Shown in pieces: positions 11,200 to 23,000 of a stretch of DNA of 64,000 nucleotides (position 1 is its first letter; each line of letters begins with the position of its first letter). The position numbers and the translations under genes were made by a program. Where the stretch lies: positions 12,321,001-12,385,000 of the forward strand of contig CM036618.1 in the NCBI GenBank assembly GCA_020746105.1, given 5' to 3'. The DNA is from Trogon surrucura. Taxonomy: Eukaryota; Chordata; Aves; Trogoniformes; Trogonidae. Below the pieces are notes generated by a model, which saw only the letters and a program-made list of their open reading frames with translations, was not told the origin of the DNA and ran no database searches.

Positions 11200-12465
11200 G
11201 TGTGTATCCATGTGCTATGTGCATTTGTTTGGCTGCGATCTGAGCTGCATCTGTTAGCAATGAAAAATATGTGTTTTCTCACAGACATAAAATTCTGGGC
11301 CACTTAAAGGTGAATATTTTCATCAGATCTCTCCCTATCCTGTAATTTATAATCAGTGGAACTTGTATGCAATGCTCTAAGACCGTAAAACAAATAGAGA
11401 ATAATCATGAAGGAAGAAGTTTTTAATGTTTGCCAGATGATAATCCAGCAGGTCTACATTTTTGGAATTTACATTGGTGACCCCTGTTACCTTCTTCAAC
11501 AACACAAGAAGGAAGAAGATAATAAGATTATGTATTGGAGACCAAGTAGCCAGAAATGTAATGGAGCATACTTCTATTAAAGACAAGATTTTATAATTAA
11601 TTGCTAGCTTTATGCATATCCTACACATGTGCTGTGGGGTAGAGCAAGGGGACTGGGGCAGGGAAAGGAAGGGTAGGAAAGCATGTCAGAGGATAGATGT
11701 GAAGAGCTAAGGGAAGGTAGCAAAACAATACCACTGAGTCATCCAGGTGTGAAAAGGGAAAAATCTTAAATGAAGGATCCTTTCTAGGCTTTTCAATATA
11801 CCATATATAATATACTTTGTAATTCCTGGTTATGTTTTGTTTGTTTTATGAGCTCAGGAGAGTGAGATAATCAATGTAAACAAATGGAAATGCTTTGCTG
11901 AAAAACACTCTACTCTTTTCATGTGATATGACACCTGAAATATTAATTTCTTCTGTTTTTTTTTCCTGATAGGGCTACAGAGCATTTACAGCTCTTGGAG
12001 GCACTTCTCGGGACTCTCTGGCTATATCCATATGAGTAATACAACAAGTTGTTCTCTGGCTCTGTGGCAGTGGTATAAAGAGTTGTTAAAATCCTTCAAC
12101 CTTCAGAGGTTTCAGAGGCTTCAGAGGACTGTAGCCACCTTGCCTCTGAGGAATTTTCTCTGGCCCATGCGTATTTCCAAACAATGCTCAGGAACTGTTT
12201 ACAGAAGGGCGAACGGCAGACACTGTTTAATCTACTTGCTTAATAGATGTACCCTGTTTTGCTCTAAGTGTCATTCATACCGGTCCTGCAAATATTCATA
12301 CACTCAGTCCTCCAAGCAGGAAGGAAAAGTAGTGACAAATCTCTATTATTTAGAGAAACTACTTGTTAATGATAGTGAGATGACTATGGTAACATGGTTA
12401 TTCTGAAAGATCAAGTCCTGCTCCATCTTGTCAATAGAATGAGATCTTAAAGGAGATGATCAGTT

Positions 12466-13346
12466 CTCAAGTTGTGTGATGCTGTGGACTCACTTGAGGG
12501 AAGAGATGCCATCCAGAGGGACCTTGATAGGCTTGAGAAACGGGCCAGTGCAAACTGCATGAGCTTCAACAAGTCAAAATGCAAGGTCCTGCACTTGGGT
12601 CGAGCCAATCCCAGGCACAAATACAAACTGGGCACAGAGTGGGTTGAGAGTAGCCCTGAAGAGAAGGATTTGGGGGTGTTGTTAGATGAGAAGCTCAACA
12701 TGAGCCGGCAGGACGCTCATGCAGCCCAGAAGGCCAACCGTGTCCTGGGATGTATCAAGAGGAGTGTGACCAGCAGATCAAGAAAGGTGATTCTCCCCCT
12801 TTACTCTGCTCTTATGAGACTCCATCTTGAATACTGCGTCCAGTTCTGGTGTCCCCACAATAAGAGGGACATAGAACTGCTGGAGCGTGTTCAGAGGAGG
12901 GCCACAAAGATGATCCAGGGGCTGGAGCACCTCTGCTATGAGGACAGGTTGCGGGAGCTGGGATTGTTCAGTCTTGAAAAGAGAAGACTTCGGGGGGACC
13001 TAATAGCTGCCTTGCAGTACCTGAAGGGATCCTACAGGAAGGTTGGGGAGATACTTTTTAAAAAAGCATCCACTGATAGGACAAGGGGAAATGGGTTTAA
13101 ATTGAAGGAGAATAGATTTAGATTAGATTTTAGGAAGAAATTCTTCAGTACAAGGGTGGCAAGATTTTGGAATAAATTGCCCAGAGAAATTGTGGCTGGC
13201 CCCTCCTGGAGGTGTTCAAGGCCAAGTTGGACAGAGCCTTGAGTAGCCTGATCTAGTTGAGAGGCGTCCCTATCCACGGCAGGGAAGTTCAATTAGATGA
13301 TCTCTAAGGTCCCTTCCAAACTAAGCCATTCTATGATTCTATGATT
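12466..13346 (+). mobile_element. CR1 LINE retrotransposon, 5'-truncated copy 2
   Basis: An 880-bp copy starting just after the RT catalytic FADD motif and running to the 3' end. It ends CCCTTCCAAACTAAGCCATT and two TTCTATGA octamers (13329-13344). Its 3' UTR (AGGCGTCCCTATCCACGGCA) differs from the copy at 7.1-8.4 kb and resembles the reverse complement of the minus copy at 31989-32235, so those two share a subfamily. The coding part is almost uninterrupted, suggesting a younger insertion than the others here. Confidence 0.95.
12472..13242 (+). pseudogene. CR1 ORF2 C-terminal half, long open remnant
   Basis: 256 codons without a stop. In order: [18 protein letters not shown] (about 5-22), [15 protein letters not shown] (about 29-43), [16 protein letters not shown] (about 63-78), [20 protein letters not shown] (about 112-131), [14 protein letters not shown] (about 134-147), [19 protein letters not shown] (about 155-173) and [11 protein letters not shown] (about 237-247). 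The last few residues are out of the family's phase: a one-base slip near the PSW stretch replaces the usual ending. The RT active site and endonuclease are missing, so it cannot act. This is the best-preserved CR1 coding segment in the window. Confidence 0.9.
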
Positions 13347-16011
13347 CATTCTCAACAGTCCTTCTGTGCCTTTAGGCATACAGTCTGTGGACTCAGGAGT
13401 TGTATGCCCGGTGCAGAATTTTCTCTAAAAATTTACATAAGTTGAGTCTCCACTATGATGTTTCTTATCATTTACACATTGAGCAGATTTGTTCAGAACT
13501 CACTACACAAAACTAATAATGAAATTACACTATTAAAATTTTAGAATTTAAATTTCAGAGATTGAGATAAAATAAGAAAAACTGCTTTTTCATAAGAATT
13601 ACTATTTGCACAGTCATGAAAGGTCTTGTTCTCCTGGATCCATGTTATGAACACTTGGACCATTTTCTTTTGAAATTGGTGGGAGGTTTACCACTCATTT
13701 GGTTTCTTTTTTCTATTAGTATCTATTATGAGTCTTTCCAGTACATAGTAAAAAGCTAAATTATCACAGAAATAGTGATAGAGGATCAGAAACATAAAAA
13801 AGCCAAAACCTCATGTAGACTGTGTTGTTCACAAGCATACAAATAATCTTCTGATTGATTGTCTGAGCCTGACCTGAGTTCTGACCTGAAGTGCACAAAT
13901 CTTGGAGGTTTTACATCCAAAGTGTCTGTTCTCATAGTGCATTCCAGAGTTATTCCAGAGGTGTCCAGAACTTCCTCTTTGTCCCAGGACATATTGCCTT
14001 CCTCTTCTGGCAGCATCCCATGAAAACGTGCAGGTAGAAACAAAACAGAAAGTTTCTAGCCCACGGCATATTTTGCTAAGGGAAATTATTGTATTGACAT
14101 ATGGGTAACTAGAGATGAATGAACTAGTTCAGTCTAAATAACAACCAGCCCCAACCTTTGCTCACTCAAAAAGTGACCCTAACCTAAATCTTTTTCCAAT
14201 TTGGATTGGTTCAGAGAGATCAGCTGTCGAGTCTGTCAGCTGGTAGCCAGACACCAGAGCAGACATAACTAATTAGGATGTATTCCCTCATCTGGACATT
14301 AAACATATTTTTTGTGCTCCTTGCATGTTCCCATAGCTACAACTTGCATTAAAACCTCCTGGTCCGAAAGCAGCGTCTTCAGAACCAAAGCAAGTCAAAA
14401 AGTAGCTTTTTCACAGAGAAAAAATTTGTCTTAAGTGAATATTTTCTCCCTCAGCAAAATTCAGCCTGCAAAGTTACTGACATCCTGTTCTCACAGAATA
14501 CCTGATTCTGACTTTCAGAACAACTTTTCTCAGTTCTTTTAGTCAAACTTAACCCATACATTATCAAAATTTGTCCCATCGCTGTATGGTTTTGTTACTC
14601 ATGTCTTAAGAGAAAAATATTGCAAATCCAAATTCTCAGAAAGTTTGTGTAACTTGGGACTTCAGTGAGATTTCATGTATTCTGGTTCCTAGAACTCACG
14701 AGGCGTCCACGGAGAAAGGACAAGTCATAGGACAGAAACTCTGAACAGCTGAACTTTGCTCCTTTACCAAACAACTTGCTAGCTGCAAGAGTATGAAGCT
14801 TCCTATCTTCCTAAAAATAAGCATTAGTGCTAATGTGTATGCTCTTCTGTATTTGCCATAATTGCAGCTTTTAGGTGACTTCTCTACCTTTCATCATTTT
14901 CTGCACAGATTTTGACCTGATTCCACAATGGTCAGACAGTGCCTGAATGCATTTGAGCCAGGGCATATATTTTTTATATATTGATGATATTCAGAATCTG
15001 CAGAAAAACTAATATAATGGAGATAAAGATCTCAGTAGGTTTCAAAATGAAGATTAAACATGCTTATGGATAAAAAGACAATAGGGCAGCATTTTGATAG
15101 AGAGTCAATAAATTCACATGTTACATACGTGTTAGTGGATGGTGGAAAAAGGATTGGAAGAACATAATATTTCAGAGGAACTGAGCAGCATGTGCTCACT
15201 TTTTTTTTTTTTAAATGCAGATTGTGATGCTTTAAATCGATTTCAATTACATATTCCGTACACGTTGCCAGAATTTATTTAGCCATTCTGCATTCAGCAA
15301 AGTAGCTCTGCACTGTCTGAGTAGTAGGATGGGACTGTTAGTTGTCTGCAAAATTTCTTTTTTTTTTAAAACGTTAGACTGTGGACTGATTATGTGTAAA
15401 TGATAGCTTTATATAACTTGAACAGGAAATGTATTTCCATAATCCATACGTCAAAACTGTAAGATAACAGCAATGGCCTTCTAGAACTTTTACTTTCTGA
15501 CAGCTCATACTAATTTCCTTATTTTTTCTGCAAATCCAGCTCAAACTTCCCCTTACTGAGTCAGTCATTGTCTGTAATAGAAATAGACGGGTGTTGAATT
15601 TTTCTCCTTAAATAGTCAGTGGCCTAGTAGACATGATTTGTTGGGCATAGTGGAGCTTAGAAAAATCCACGCCAGAAGGGACAGAAGCCACAAGAACCGA
15701 ATGAATGCAATTTTAGCTGAGTGCCATTTAAAACTTCTTATACCTGTTATAAGATTAGAAATGCTTAGGAACATCTTCTAAACAGTCTCCCTCAACTTTG
15801 TGAATTAAAAGTGGGGACTGATTTTACCTACTTCAGTCATGTATACAGCCAGGTAAGCACACTTCTCTGAATGCCTTACCCGCTACCACTCAGCTGCCAG
15901 TCCAGATGGATGAGGTCTCACCTTATGTGGGAGCAGGTGTGTCAGGTACTCTATAGCATTTCAAAAGGCACCAGAAACCTGTGTTTAGACAGCTAAGCCT
16001 GTCCCTAGCTG
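13347..16011. other. Unassigned spacer
   Basis: No gene or recognised repeat. A T-run lies at about 15201-15212. Open frames are 64-85 codons with no domain. It ends at the approximate left edge of an LTR-like element. Confidence 0.5.
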
Positions 16012-16184
16012 TGTTAAATGTTCATCTCAACCTTGCTGAAATTCCCTGCGAAGAAAATTCAAGGCTGCTGTTTGTAAGCTTGGACCACTGATAAGCCAAG
16101 GGGCTCGACTTGACTACTGGTACGTCCTAAACAACAACTTCAGGGCCTAGCTCAACTGCTAAGGCAGACTTCTTGCAAGCCGAA

Positions 16185-16216
16185 AAGCCCAACAGTGTGC
16201 AAGCCCAACAGTGTGC
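16185..16216 (+). repeat. 16-bp tandem duplication in LTR U3
   Basis: Two exact adjacent copies of AAGCCCAACAGTGTGC. Duplicated short blocks upstream of the TATA box are typical of retroviral U3 enhancers. The exact identity shows that the duplication is recent or was present in the founder element. Confidence 0.9.
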
Positions 16217-16378
16217 AAGTTGTCAAGTCGTACTGCGGGTGCAAAAACATGGGCCCTCCGGACAACTACCCGTGCTCCACCAAGAGAGGCGACGCTGGGG
16301 AGCCTGAAGATCGTTCCTGACGACACTCATACGCATGAGCTAAACAGGAGGAGGGCAGGCAAAGCAGCTCTTGGAACA

Positions 16379-16387
16379 CTATAAAAT
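16379..16387 (+). promoter_or_regulatory. TATA box of the LTR
   Basis: CTATAAAAT preceded by GC-rich sequence. Transcription would begin about 25-30 bases downstream, near 16410. Confidence 0.6.
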
Positions 16388-16564
16388 GCCACCGTGAACA
16401 ACTACTCTCTGAAGATCTTCCCCATCGAATTGAAACAGGTCGCCCTGCAAGACATCGTTGGATCTGTGGTGGTAGCTATACTTCTTGCTATCTTAAATAT
16501 TTTACTGCTTCACTTTCTCATTTCCTTATCTTTCTTTCCTATCGCTCTCCAGTGGTTGTTAGTC

Positions 16565-16570
16565 AATAAA
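16565..16570 (+). terminator. Poly(A) signal of the LTR
   Basis: AATAAA followed within 40 bases by a GTTTGTGTCTT stretch, the usual downstream GU-rich element. Together they indicate a working cleavage/polyadenylation site in the LTR R region. Confidence 0.6.
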
Positions 16571-19328
16571 AGGTTGTGCTGTTGTGACATCTGACACAGT
16601 TTGTGTCTTAATTTCATTTCTGGGATCAATACGAATCACCTTGACTCTAACCTCTTTCAGGCATAAGGGGGACAAGACACTAACCCATAGTTAGTTGAAT
16701 GATTTTCTGTGTTCGTTTGTATTAACTGCATCTCTGCTGACCACTTAGGGAATTTGGGCACTTCCACCCATCTCTTCACCACATCCTAAGACCAAGGGAT
16801 GACTCATGCTCCTTCTAGAAGTTCCAGTCCTTACTGACATGGGATGACATGTGCCCTCACCCAAACGTTTCTGTCCTAGAGCTTTGCTGAAAATCCTAAG
16901 GCTTCAGAACACAGGTTTCAGTTGTCTGTCTGTGCTTCCCAGAGACAGGGCAGGGGCCTGGATCAAAAGAATGGAATGTATTTGGAAAACTTACACATCT
17001 GATCCAAAGAGGTCTAGGAGATGTCACACTAAATGTATATTTTCACTTGCTCTATGTATTTAATTAGGCATAATATGAAACCTGCCTACACAGTTATTTC
17101 ATTCTTTCTGTGAATGCTGGGTACACATATCATCAGTCTGAATGGTGAACTTTGTATATCTGACCTCTGATCCACCGTATTAGTGGAGCTTCCCTTATGT
17201 TACTTATACTGGACATTTTTTCCTTGGAAGAAAAATGTTGCATATGTAAGAACAGAAATAAATATGGAAGTGTTTTCTGTGCACAGCATGTCTTGTCTAG
17301 TTCTTTGATTATTTTTAACAATGGTAAAGGTCTGATATTTTCCAGGCATTGTGACTGCTCTTCATCTGAAAATCTCAAAGCATTTTAGAAAGATTAAAAT
17401 TAACCCTCACTCTCTCTATATATGCTATATAAGTTTTATTGCTGACAGTTTACAGTATGGTCATTTAGCACATACTGTCAGTTATGAGGTGGAAAACTGG
17501 CATCCAGTTATCCCATCTCCTAATCTTGTCACTAAAAAAATCTAATTAATATACAAGAAATTCTTGTGAAAACTCAGTACTTGTCAGGAGATACTATACT
17601 TGGAGTCATTCATGGAAATCACTAATAGTATTTTTGTTTTGTAAAAATGCATAGGAACATTGGAGATGTACTTCTGAATTGTTTCTATCGCTGCATTGGG
17701 AAGACAACCCTTGTTAAAAGCCTGATAGTTCCAGTAGCCTTTTTAATACAAAGCTTTCTTTTAGCATGTCTTAAAACCATGAGAACCCCTTCTAAGTAAA
17801 GCTGTAATTTGATACACAGTAATGCAGTTCATGTTTAACTGGCTTAAAGCCACTCTGTGATCCCCTCAAACTCCTTTATCCATCAACAAAATTGCACAAA
17901 GGGTGGACAGTTGCATTGGTGTAATATTCCATATGACCAGAGAAAGAGATTTGTATCTCTCTTATTTACATTTTGATATTGGTATGCAAGAAGACAGGCA
18001 GAATAGTGAAATCAAAGCGAAATAATAGTGAAATAAAACCTTTCTGTGAAGATCTTACAGTCCAAGGTCCAAATCATATAATGTTTATTCTGTCACAGCT
18101 CCAATTGTCTTGACTGTAACTGTTAAATAATTATCCTTGGACAGAGAAATATAATGGATGGGTAGGACAATATTCCCATTTAACTCATTACAATAAACTT
18201 ACTGAGTAGGGTTGATGACTGAAGCAAAACAAGATGTGGACCATTATGTTTAAATGGTACGAAGCACAGGTCATTCCAACGTTATCAGAAGACCAGAGGT
18301 AGCACTGTAATTGTCTAACTCTTACTACGTGCATAACACAAGCCTGAGTGTTCTGCAGATTAATTCGTACTGTGGAGAAAATCGTTCTCCCTTTTAGAAA
18401 GTCAAGAATATTGAGCTCAAAATCTTATGGCTGATTTTATGCTTACGAATATGGAGGTGGTGGGTTTGAACTTATTTGTTCAATAATTTCCTGGGGAAGC
18501 TACACAAGCGAAGGTACAGAAATCAATTTTATAATTTCAAATCTTCTTCCTCAATTGTCTTATTATAGCAGTGTTTATGATCTGGCCTATATTTGTTGCA
18601 TTCTTCTCTAGCATAGGCCTTGCATTCCTCACTTGATGTTTGCCATGTGTTGGGCATTACTTGAACTACATAGTTCTGGTTTCTTTTTTCCACAGTCACC
18701 GGACAATTAACTGATATAATGTAGGCAGGTTTTGAAAATCCATTTCAAGCCACCATTTATAAAGGTAACATATTGCTAGAGTACTGGCATCAAGAAGATG
18801 TCAGTGAAGAAAAGAAAGAGGCAATAAGCAGTCGAGCTGGCACTGAAATCCAGTAATATTAGTAAACGACATAAGCTGTAACCTGCATTCCTTCTTATTC
18901 ACTCATTTTCTTTCCAACCATGCATCCATATATACATATATATTCTCTTGTGTGTACATGTGCATATAAATATGATTCTTACATCTGACATAAACCATAG
19001 AGGATTCAGTTGTTTTTTTCCTAGCTGTGAGATGAGCTGCTACAAGTTTCAGTGGTTTGACTTTGTGTGTCCAAATTTTTCCTGTGGCTGTTACCCCTCA
19101 GCACCTGTACTTCCACTGCTTCTTGTCTCCTATACGAAAGTAGGTCTGTTCAATATCGGAGCAGGTAAAGTGAAGTCTGTGTCTGAAGCCACTGCTTTCT
19201 ATTTGTACAAGCAATAGGTATACAGTGAACATTAAACAGGCACTCTGCTGTGTACCTGATCAGTGTCTGTTTCATGTCTATAGTTTTTGTATATTTATCT
19301 TATACCTTCTCCAGGAGCTGTTTTTCTT

Positions 19329-19348
19329 TCTCTCTCTCTCTCTCTCTC
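19329..19348. repeat. (TC)10 microsatellite
   Basis: Ten uninterrupted TC units, followed after a 20-base gap by the (AC)n run; a compound locus likely to vary in length. Confidence 0.9.
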
Positions 19349-19368
19349 ATTCTCTGTGCCTTCCCCAA

Positions 19369-19380
19369 ACACACACACAC
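19369..19380. repeat. (AC)6 microsatellite
   Basis: Six AC units adjacent to the TC tract. Confidence 0.85.
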
Positions 19381-19854
19381 TGCTTTTTTCCTTTCCTTAA
19401 AAAACCCACGGAAGATGAATTAAGATAAAAAGTGGCGTCTTTGGAAAGATTAGATAAATCAGTGCCTCTGGGACACAAGCACAGAAAACGCAGTCAGCTA
19501 TAGGGATGACAGAGCTAATCCACTAATGAAGATGGGTCTAGGAGAAGAATTTAAAGCCAATACTAAAATAGGTGGGATTGAGTCTATATGCTTCTCTCAC
19601 CAGTGCTGCATATAAATTCCCTCTTTGCCTCATCCAGTATTTCAATGCAGCAGGCTCAAAGAAGTTCACTTTCTGTGGGCTCAGTCCACCTCTGAAAGCA
19701 TCAAAAGCATCTACTTCTCATTAACCTAAATCAATGCCCTGGCTAGACAGCTCAATATCATCTCATGATATTAGCTTGCCCCGAAGAATTAATTGAGTTC
19801 TATTAAACTCAATTAAATACACACAACTCAAGTTGCATGTGTTTTCCCTTGCAG

Positions 19855-19975
19855 CTGGTGACTGGCGAGACCATGTGGCATGCTCTACCTCTTTCTGATG
19901 GCTATTGCTCTCCAGAAGTCTCTCAACATAACATTGAGATTGGACCTCTAAGTGGTACATAGGAGCCATGAGTAG
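19855..19975 (+). other. Exon-like segment with consensus splice sites (unproven)
   Basis: A pyrimidine-rich acceptor (GTGTTTTCCCTTGCAG, ending 19854) and a donor (AGTAG/GTAAGC, GT at 19976-19977) bracket 121 bp. The first phase is open for 35 codons before a TAG near the donor, so a coding internal exon is unlikely; a terminal or non-coding exon remains possible. Such pairs also occur by chance in introns and intergenic DNA. Confidence 0.15.
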
Positions 19976-21280
19976 GTAAGCCCTGATAGCTCCAAGAGAA
20001 GAAATCATGGCTGATACTGGTGAGGAGTCTGGAACAGCAGTTATGTTCTGGTCTTTGCTATCTTTCTAAGCCATCTCCATTCACCAGACCCTAAAATCTT
20101 TTCCTTGCCTTCCTTCAGATCCCTGACTTTAACAATAATGACTGCATGTAGAAGAAATTAATCCATTAGTTACTGCTAACAAAAGTCAGTATGACAGTGA
20201 CATCATAGGAGTTAGATATACTCTAATTGTGAGATATATATAGGTAGATAGATATACACTTTGCCTCTACACCATATATACACTTTGCTTTGTAGACCAT
20301 ATGAAATTTTAACTTGAAGGTCAAAAGCAGAAGAGATAGCTTTTCATACGTTGTTCGTTGTTTTTTCCACTCCTGATTGCATATTGCAGGTGACAAATGC
20401 ATTTGGTCTCAAAGTCTTTTCCTCAGACCCTATGAGAGTAGCAGACTGGTCACTCCAGACAAAGCATGGTTCATTTTGTTGTTCCAGGGGGTACACCACC
20501 AAGAGCTAAGCCCTGAAAAAGTAAAGGTGTAAGGACACATTTCCCTCCACCTAACCTTTTTTTTCCTACTTCCAGCATGATGGATTCATTTGGTACATCA
20601 TGACTTAATGGTCATTCTGCACGTGCTGTAGCCCAGGAAGGTGTAAAACAAGCCATTGTATTTAAGTTCCAGCAAAATTTAGATGCAATTCTCTCAGACG
20701 TGAGCATTTTTTAAAACCGAAGAATGAGGTTGAGGTAATGTTGTTAGATATGGTGCTTACCTACCTTTTGCACTAAAAGGATCCATATGAGTAGGTTGTC
20801 TAGGAAAGAGGACAGATTTTCTTCTGTTTGGTGTATCTTGTTTTGTTTTGTTTTAATTTTCTTGCCACTTGTTGAATGGTTTTCTATCACAAAATGCAAC
20901 TATTCAGGCTGTGGTAAGTAAAATCACAGGGGTTTTTCCATACCAAATGAGTGAATACTAAATTAATGAAGGCATAAGGGTCTGCTTGCCTTCCCTCTCC
21001 CTAATTCAATGAATCTTTCATGCATGGGTGCAAAGTGGACTGGCAGGTGACGTAATCTTCCATTCAGAATACTTTACAGGTGTTGATCAATGAGCTCTGC
21101 TAGAGTGTGAGACTGATGGGTTCCCCCTGGTTTTGTCCAACAGGAGTCTAGATACTGTATCCTTCCCTTTGCTTGGACCAGTATGGACTGGGTTACACCT
21201 TTCCTTGGCTGGAGCTGTCTGTTGTCAGTGCCATGTGAAATAGCCTCTGTCAGACTTAAGAAACTAACCTCTTCATGGGA

Positions 21281-21577
21281 CAGCAGGACTAGGGAAGTGA
21301 TTGTCCCCTAGTGAGGTTCTGGAGTGTGTCCAAAGAAGGGCAACAAAGCTTTTGAAGGGTCTTGATGAGAAGTGGCTGAGGGAACTGGAGTTGTTCAGCC
21401 TGGAGAAAAAGGAGGCTGAGGGGAGACCTTATTACTCTCTGCAACTACCTGAAAGGAGGTTGTAGTGGGGCGAGGGTCAGTCTCTTCTCCTAGGTAACAA
21501 GCAAGAGAATGAGAGGAAATGGCCTCAGGTTGCACCATTGGAAGTTTAGATTGGGTATTAGGAAAAAAATTCTTCAT
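21281..21577 (+). mobile_element. CR1 LINE core fragment lacking its 3' end
   Basis: Encodes the CR1 ORF2 C-terminal segment: VCPKKGNKAFEGS-like sequence, then [20 protein letters not shown]-like sequence (…CAACAAAGCTTTTGAAGGGT, GGCTGAGGGAACTGGAGTTG). It continues to TTAGGAAAAAAATTCTTCAT and then stops matching. The octamer tail and 3' UTR are missing, which is unusual because CR1 copies are normally complete at the 3' end. A later deletion or rearrangement removed them. An internal deletion near 21311 also removes the segment that encodes the [11 protein letters not shown]-type motif. Confidence 0.85.
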
Positions 21578-22799
21578 TTGCCTTTGAAGACCCATGGATG
21601 GTGATTTTAATTATCTATTTCAATTGATATGTGTGGAAGAGCACAGCAGGGAAGGAGCAGACTACAGCTGGGCAAAATTCTTTACTAATGTTTTTGTGTT
21701 GCAACTTGCAACTTCTCTGTTATGATCACAAGGAAGTCCCCTGCACTCTCGGTGTTTTGTTGAAATCTTTCCAAGGATAACAACAGTTCTAAATATGTCC
21801 TTCTTTTTTTAATTATATTGTCACCTTTGTACTGGATACTAGGCCGAACCAATCAAAATGTTCAATGTTTGTTTCCAAACATAAATTTCAGTCATTACCG
21901 ATCTGTACTGGATTTAATCAGTGACCTAGGAACTTTACCAAAAGGCTCCACAGCTATTCTAGCTCAATCTGGTTTTAAACAGGTTTTGTTAATACTAATT
22001 GGGAATACCATTTAAGTATCCAGATAGAATGCTAATTAAAAAGACATTTTGTTTGCTGGTTCCATGGTAATTTTTATGATTTCTGACTCAGATTCCATTC
22101 CTTAGATTTTCACTTAAAATATTTCAAGATGTATCTTCTGCAGTATGTCAGATCCATGTAATGACAATAAAGTTGTTCCAACTCATACAAGAAGTTGTGA
22201 AAATAAAATATAGTATTACAGTACTTCAAAAAGTTCCAAATTTTGATTAAATTTAATATAGGATTAACTCTCAAAAGATTGATTCAGCTTCAATGGGATT
22301 ACTGCCATAACATTAATTAGATTCTTGAAGGAGAAGAATTTTTCTTTTTAATATACTTATATATATGTATACTGGATTGTGTATGTATGTAAAAAAGGTG
22401 GGACAATCATGTTTTTTTCATTAATTAATCCCACAATTTAGAGAGGAAGAAAATATTTTCTGTTGGCATTATTGGATTTTTCTGTCTATTTGGGTAACAG
22501 TTTGCACTATGCTCACAGAAAATGCAGAATGAACATACTGATTTCAAAACCCAAATTACCATAAAACAAAACTCAAAATCTGTAATTGAAAATTTGTAAT
22601 TGAAAGGAGAGCATAGGGGAAAAAAAATTAAAAAGAAGGACTAGATTCTTTGATGTGAATTGCTTGTATGTATTCCCACTGACATCAATAAGTGTGTGTG
22701 TGAATAACCGGGAAACAGTTTGGCTCAGGATGTGGAAACTATTTGATAGAAAATGTTGAATTAACTTAAATTGCCTGGGGTATGAGCACTATCTCGTGG
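21578..22799. other. Unassigned spacer
   Basis: AT-rich unique sequence with no gene. The word TCCCACTGACATCAAT at about 22674-22689 recurs in related form elsewhere in the window. Confidence 0.5.
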
Positions 22800-23000
22800 A
22801 ATGAAAAGTGGCTGAAGGACTATAAACAAATGCAGAAGACAAAACATTAGAATATAGATTTGTGGGAACGTCTTTTCGTAGTGAGGTACCTCAGGGACCT
22901 GTATGCAGTATGGTTTTATTTAGCATACTCACTAATGATCTAGAAGAAGTACGCCACCCATTAATGAAAGTCCTCTATGATGAGTAAGAGGGTAGATTTG
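22800..23000 (+). mobile_element. Ancient LINE RT fragment (CR1-like)
   Basis: Around 22886-22945 one phase reads EVPQGPVCSMVLFSILTNDL, clearly related to the LINE RT signature [20 protein letters not shown]. Downstream, LYDE followed by a stop sits where the FADD catalytic motif is expected. Surrounding phases are full of stops. This is far more decayed than the copies at 7 and 12 kb, so it belongs to an older insertion. Edges are approximate. Confidence 0.6.

Larger units (their letters stand above)
8372..12465. other. Long unassigned stretch
   Basis: About 4 kb of AT-rich sequence without a recognised gene or transposon. It holds an (AAT)n microsatellite (10709-10727), a 102-codon frame at 10891-11199 and a splice-acceptor-like tract ending at about 11973. 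A 124-codon frame at 12032-12406 has no recognisable domain and no matching donor. Nothing here supports a gene call. Confidence 0.55.
16012..16690 (+). mobile_element. Probable solo LTR of an endogenous retrovirus
   Basis: A CpG-rich block in AT-rich surroundings with the layout of a retroviral LTR. The upstream region is GC-rich. A TATA box (CTATAAAAT, 16379-16387) follows, then a poly(A) signal AATAAA (16565-16570) about 185 bases downstream. A CA cleavage region and a GT-rich element (about 16598-16608) come next. This gives U3-R-U5 on the plus strand. A 16-bp tandem duplication lies in U3 (16185-16216). No gag, pol or env sequence is nearby, so recombination between LTRs probably removed the body. 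I could not find exact flanking direct repeats, so both edges are uncertain: the left may be anywhere in 16010-16100 and the right in 16620-16690. A non-viral promoter-terminator unit is the alternative. Confidence 0.6.
16691..21280. other. Long unassigned stretch
   Basis: AT-rich, with no recognised gene. Contains (TC)n and (AC)n microsatellites at 19.33-19.38 kb, a TA/GATA-rich patch at about 20226-20262, and a weak exon-like segment at 19855-19975. All open frames are under 90 codons. Confidence 0.55.

Noticed and set aside
12032-12406. 124-codon plus frame after a splice-acceptor-like tract near 11973
   Set aside because: No recognisable domain, no donor site in a sensible position, and internal repeated CAGAGG words. 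Insufficient for a gene call.
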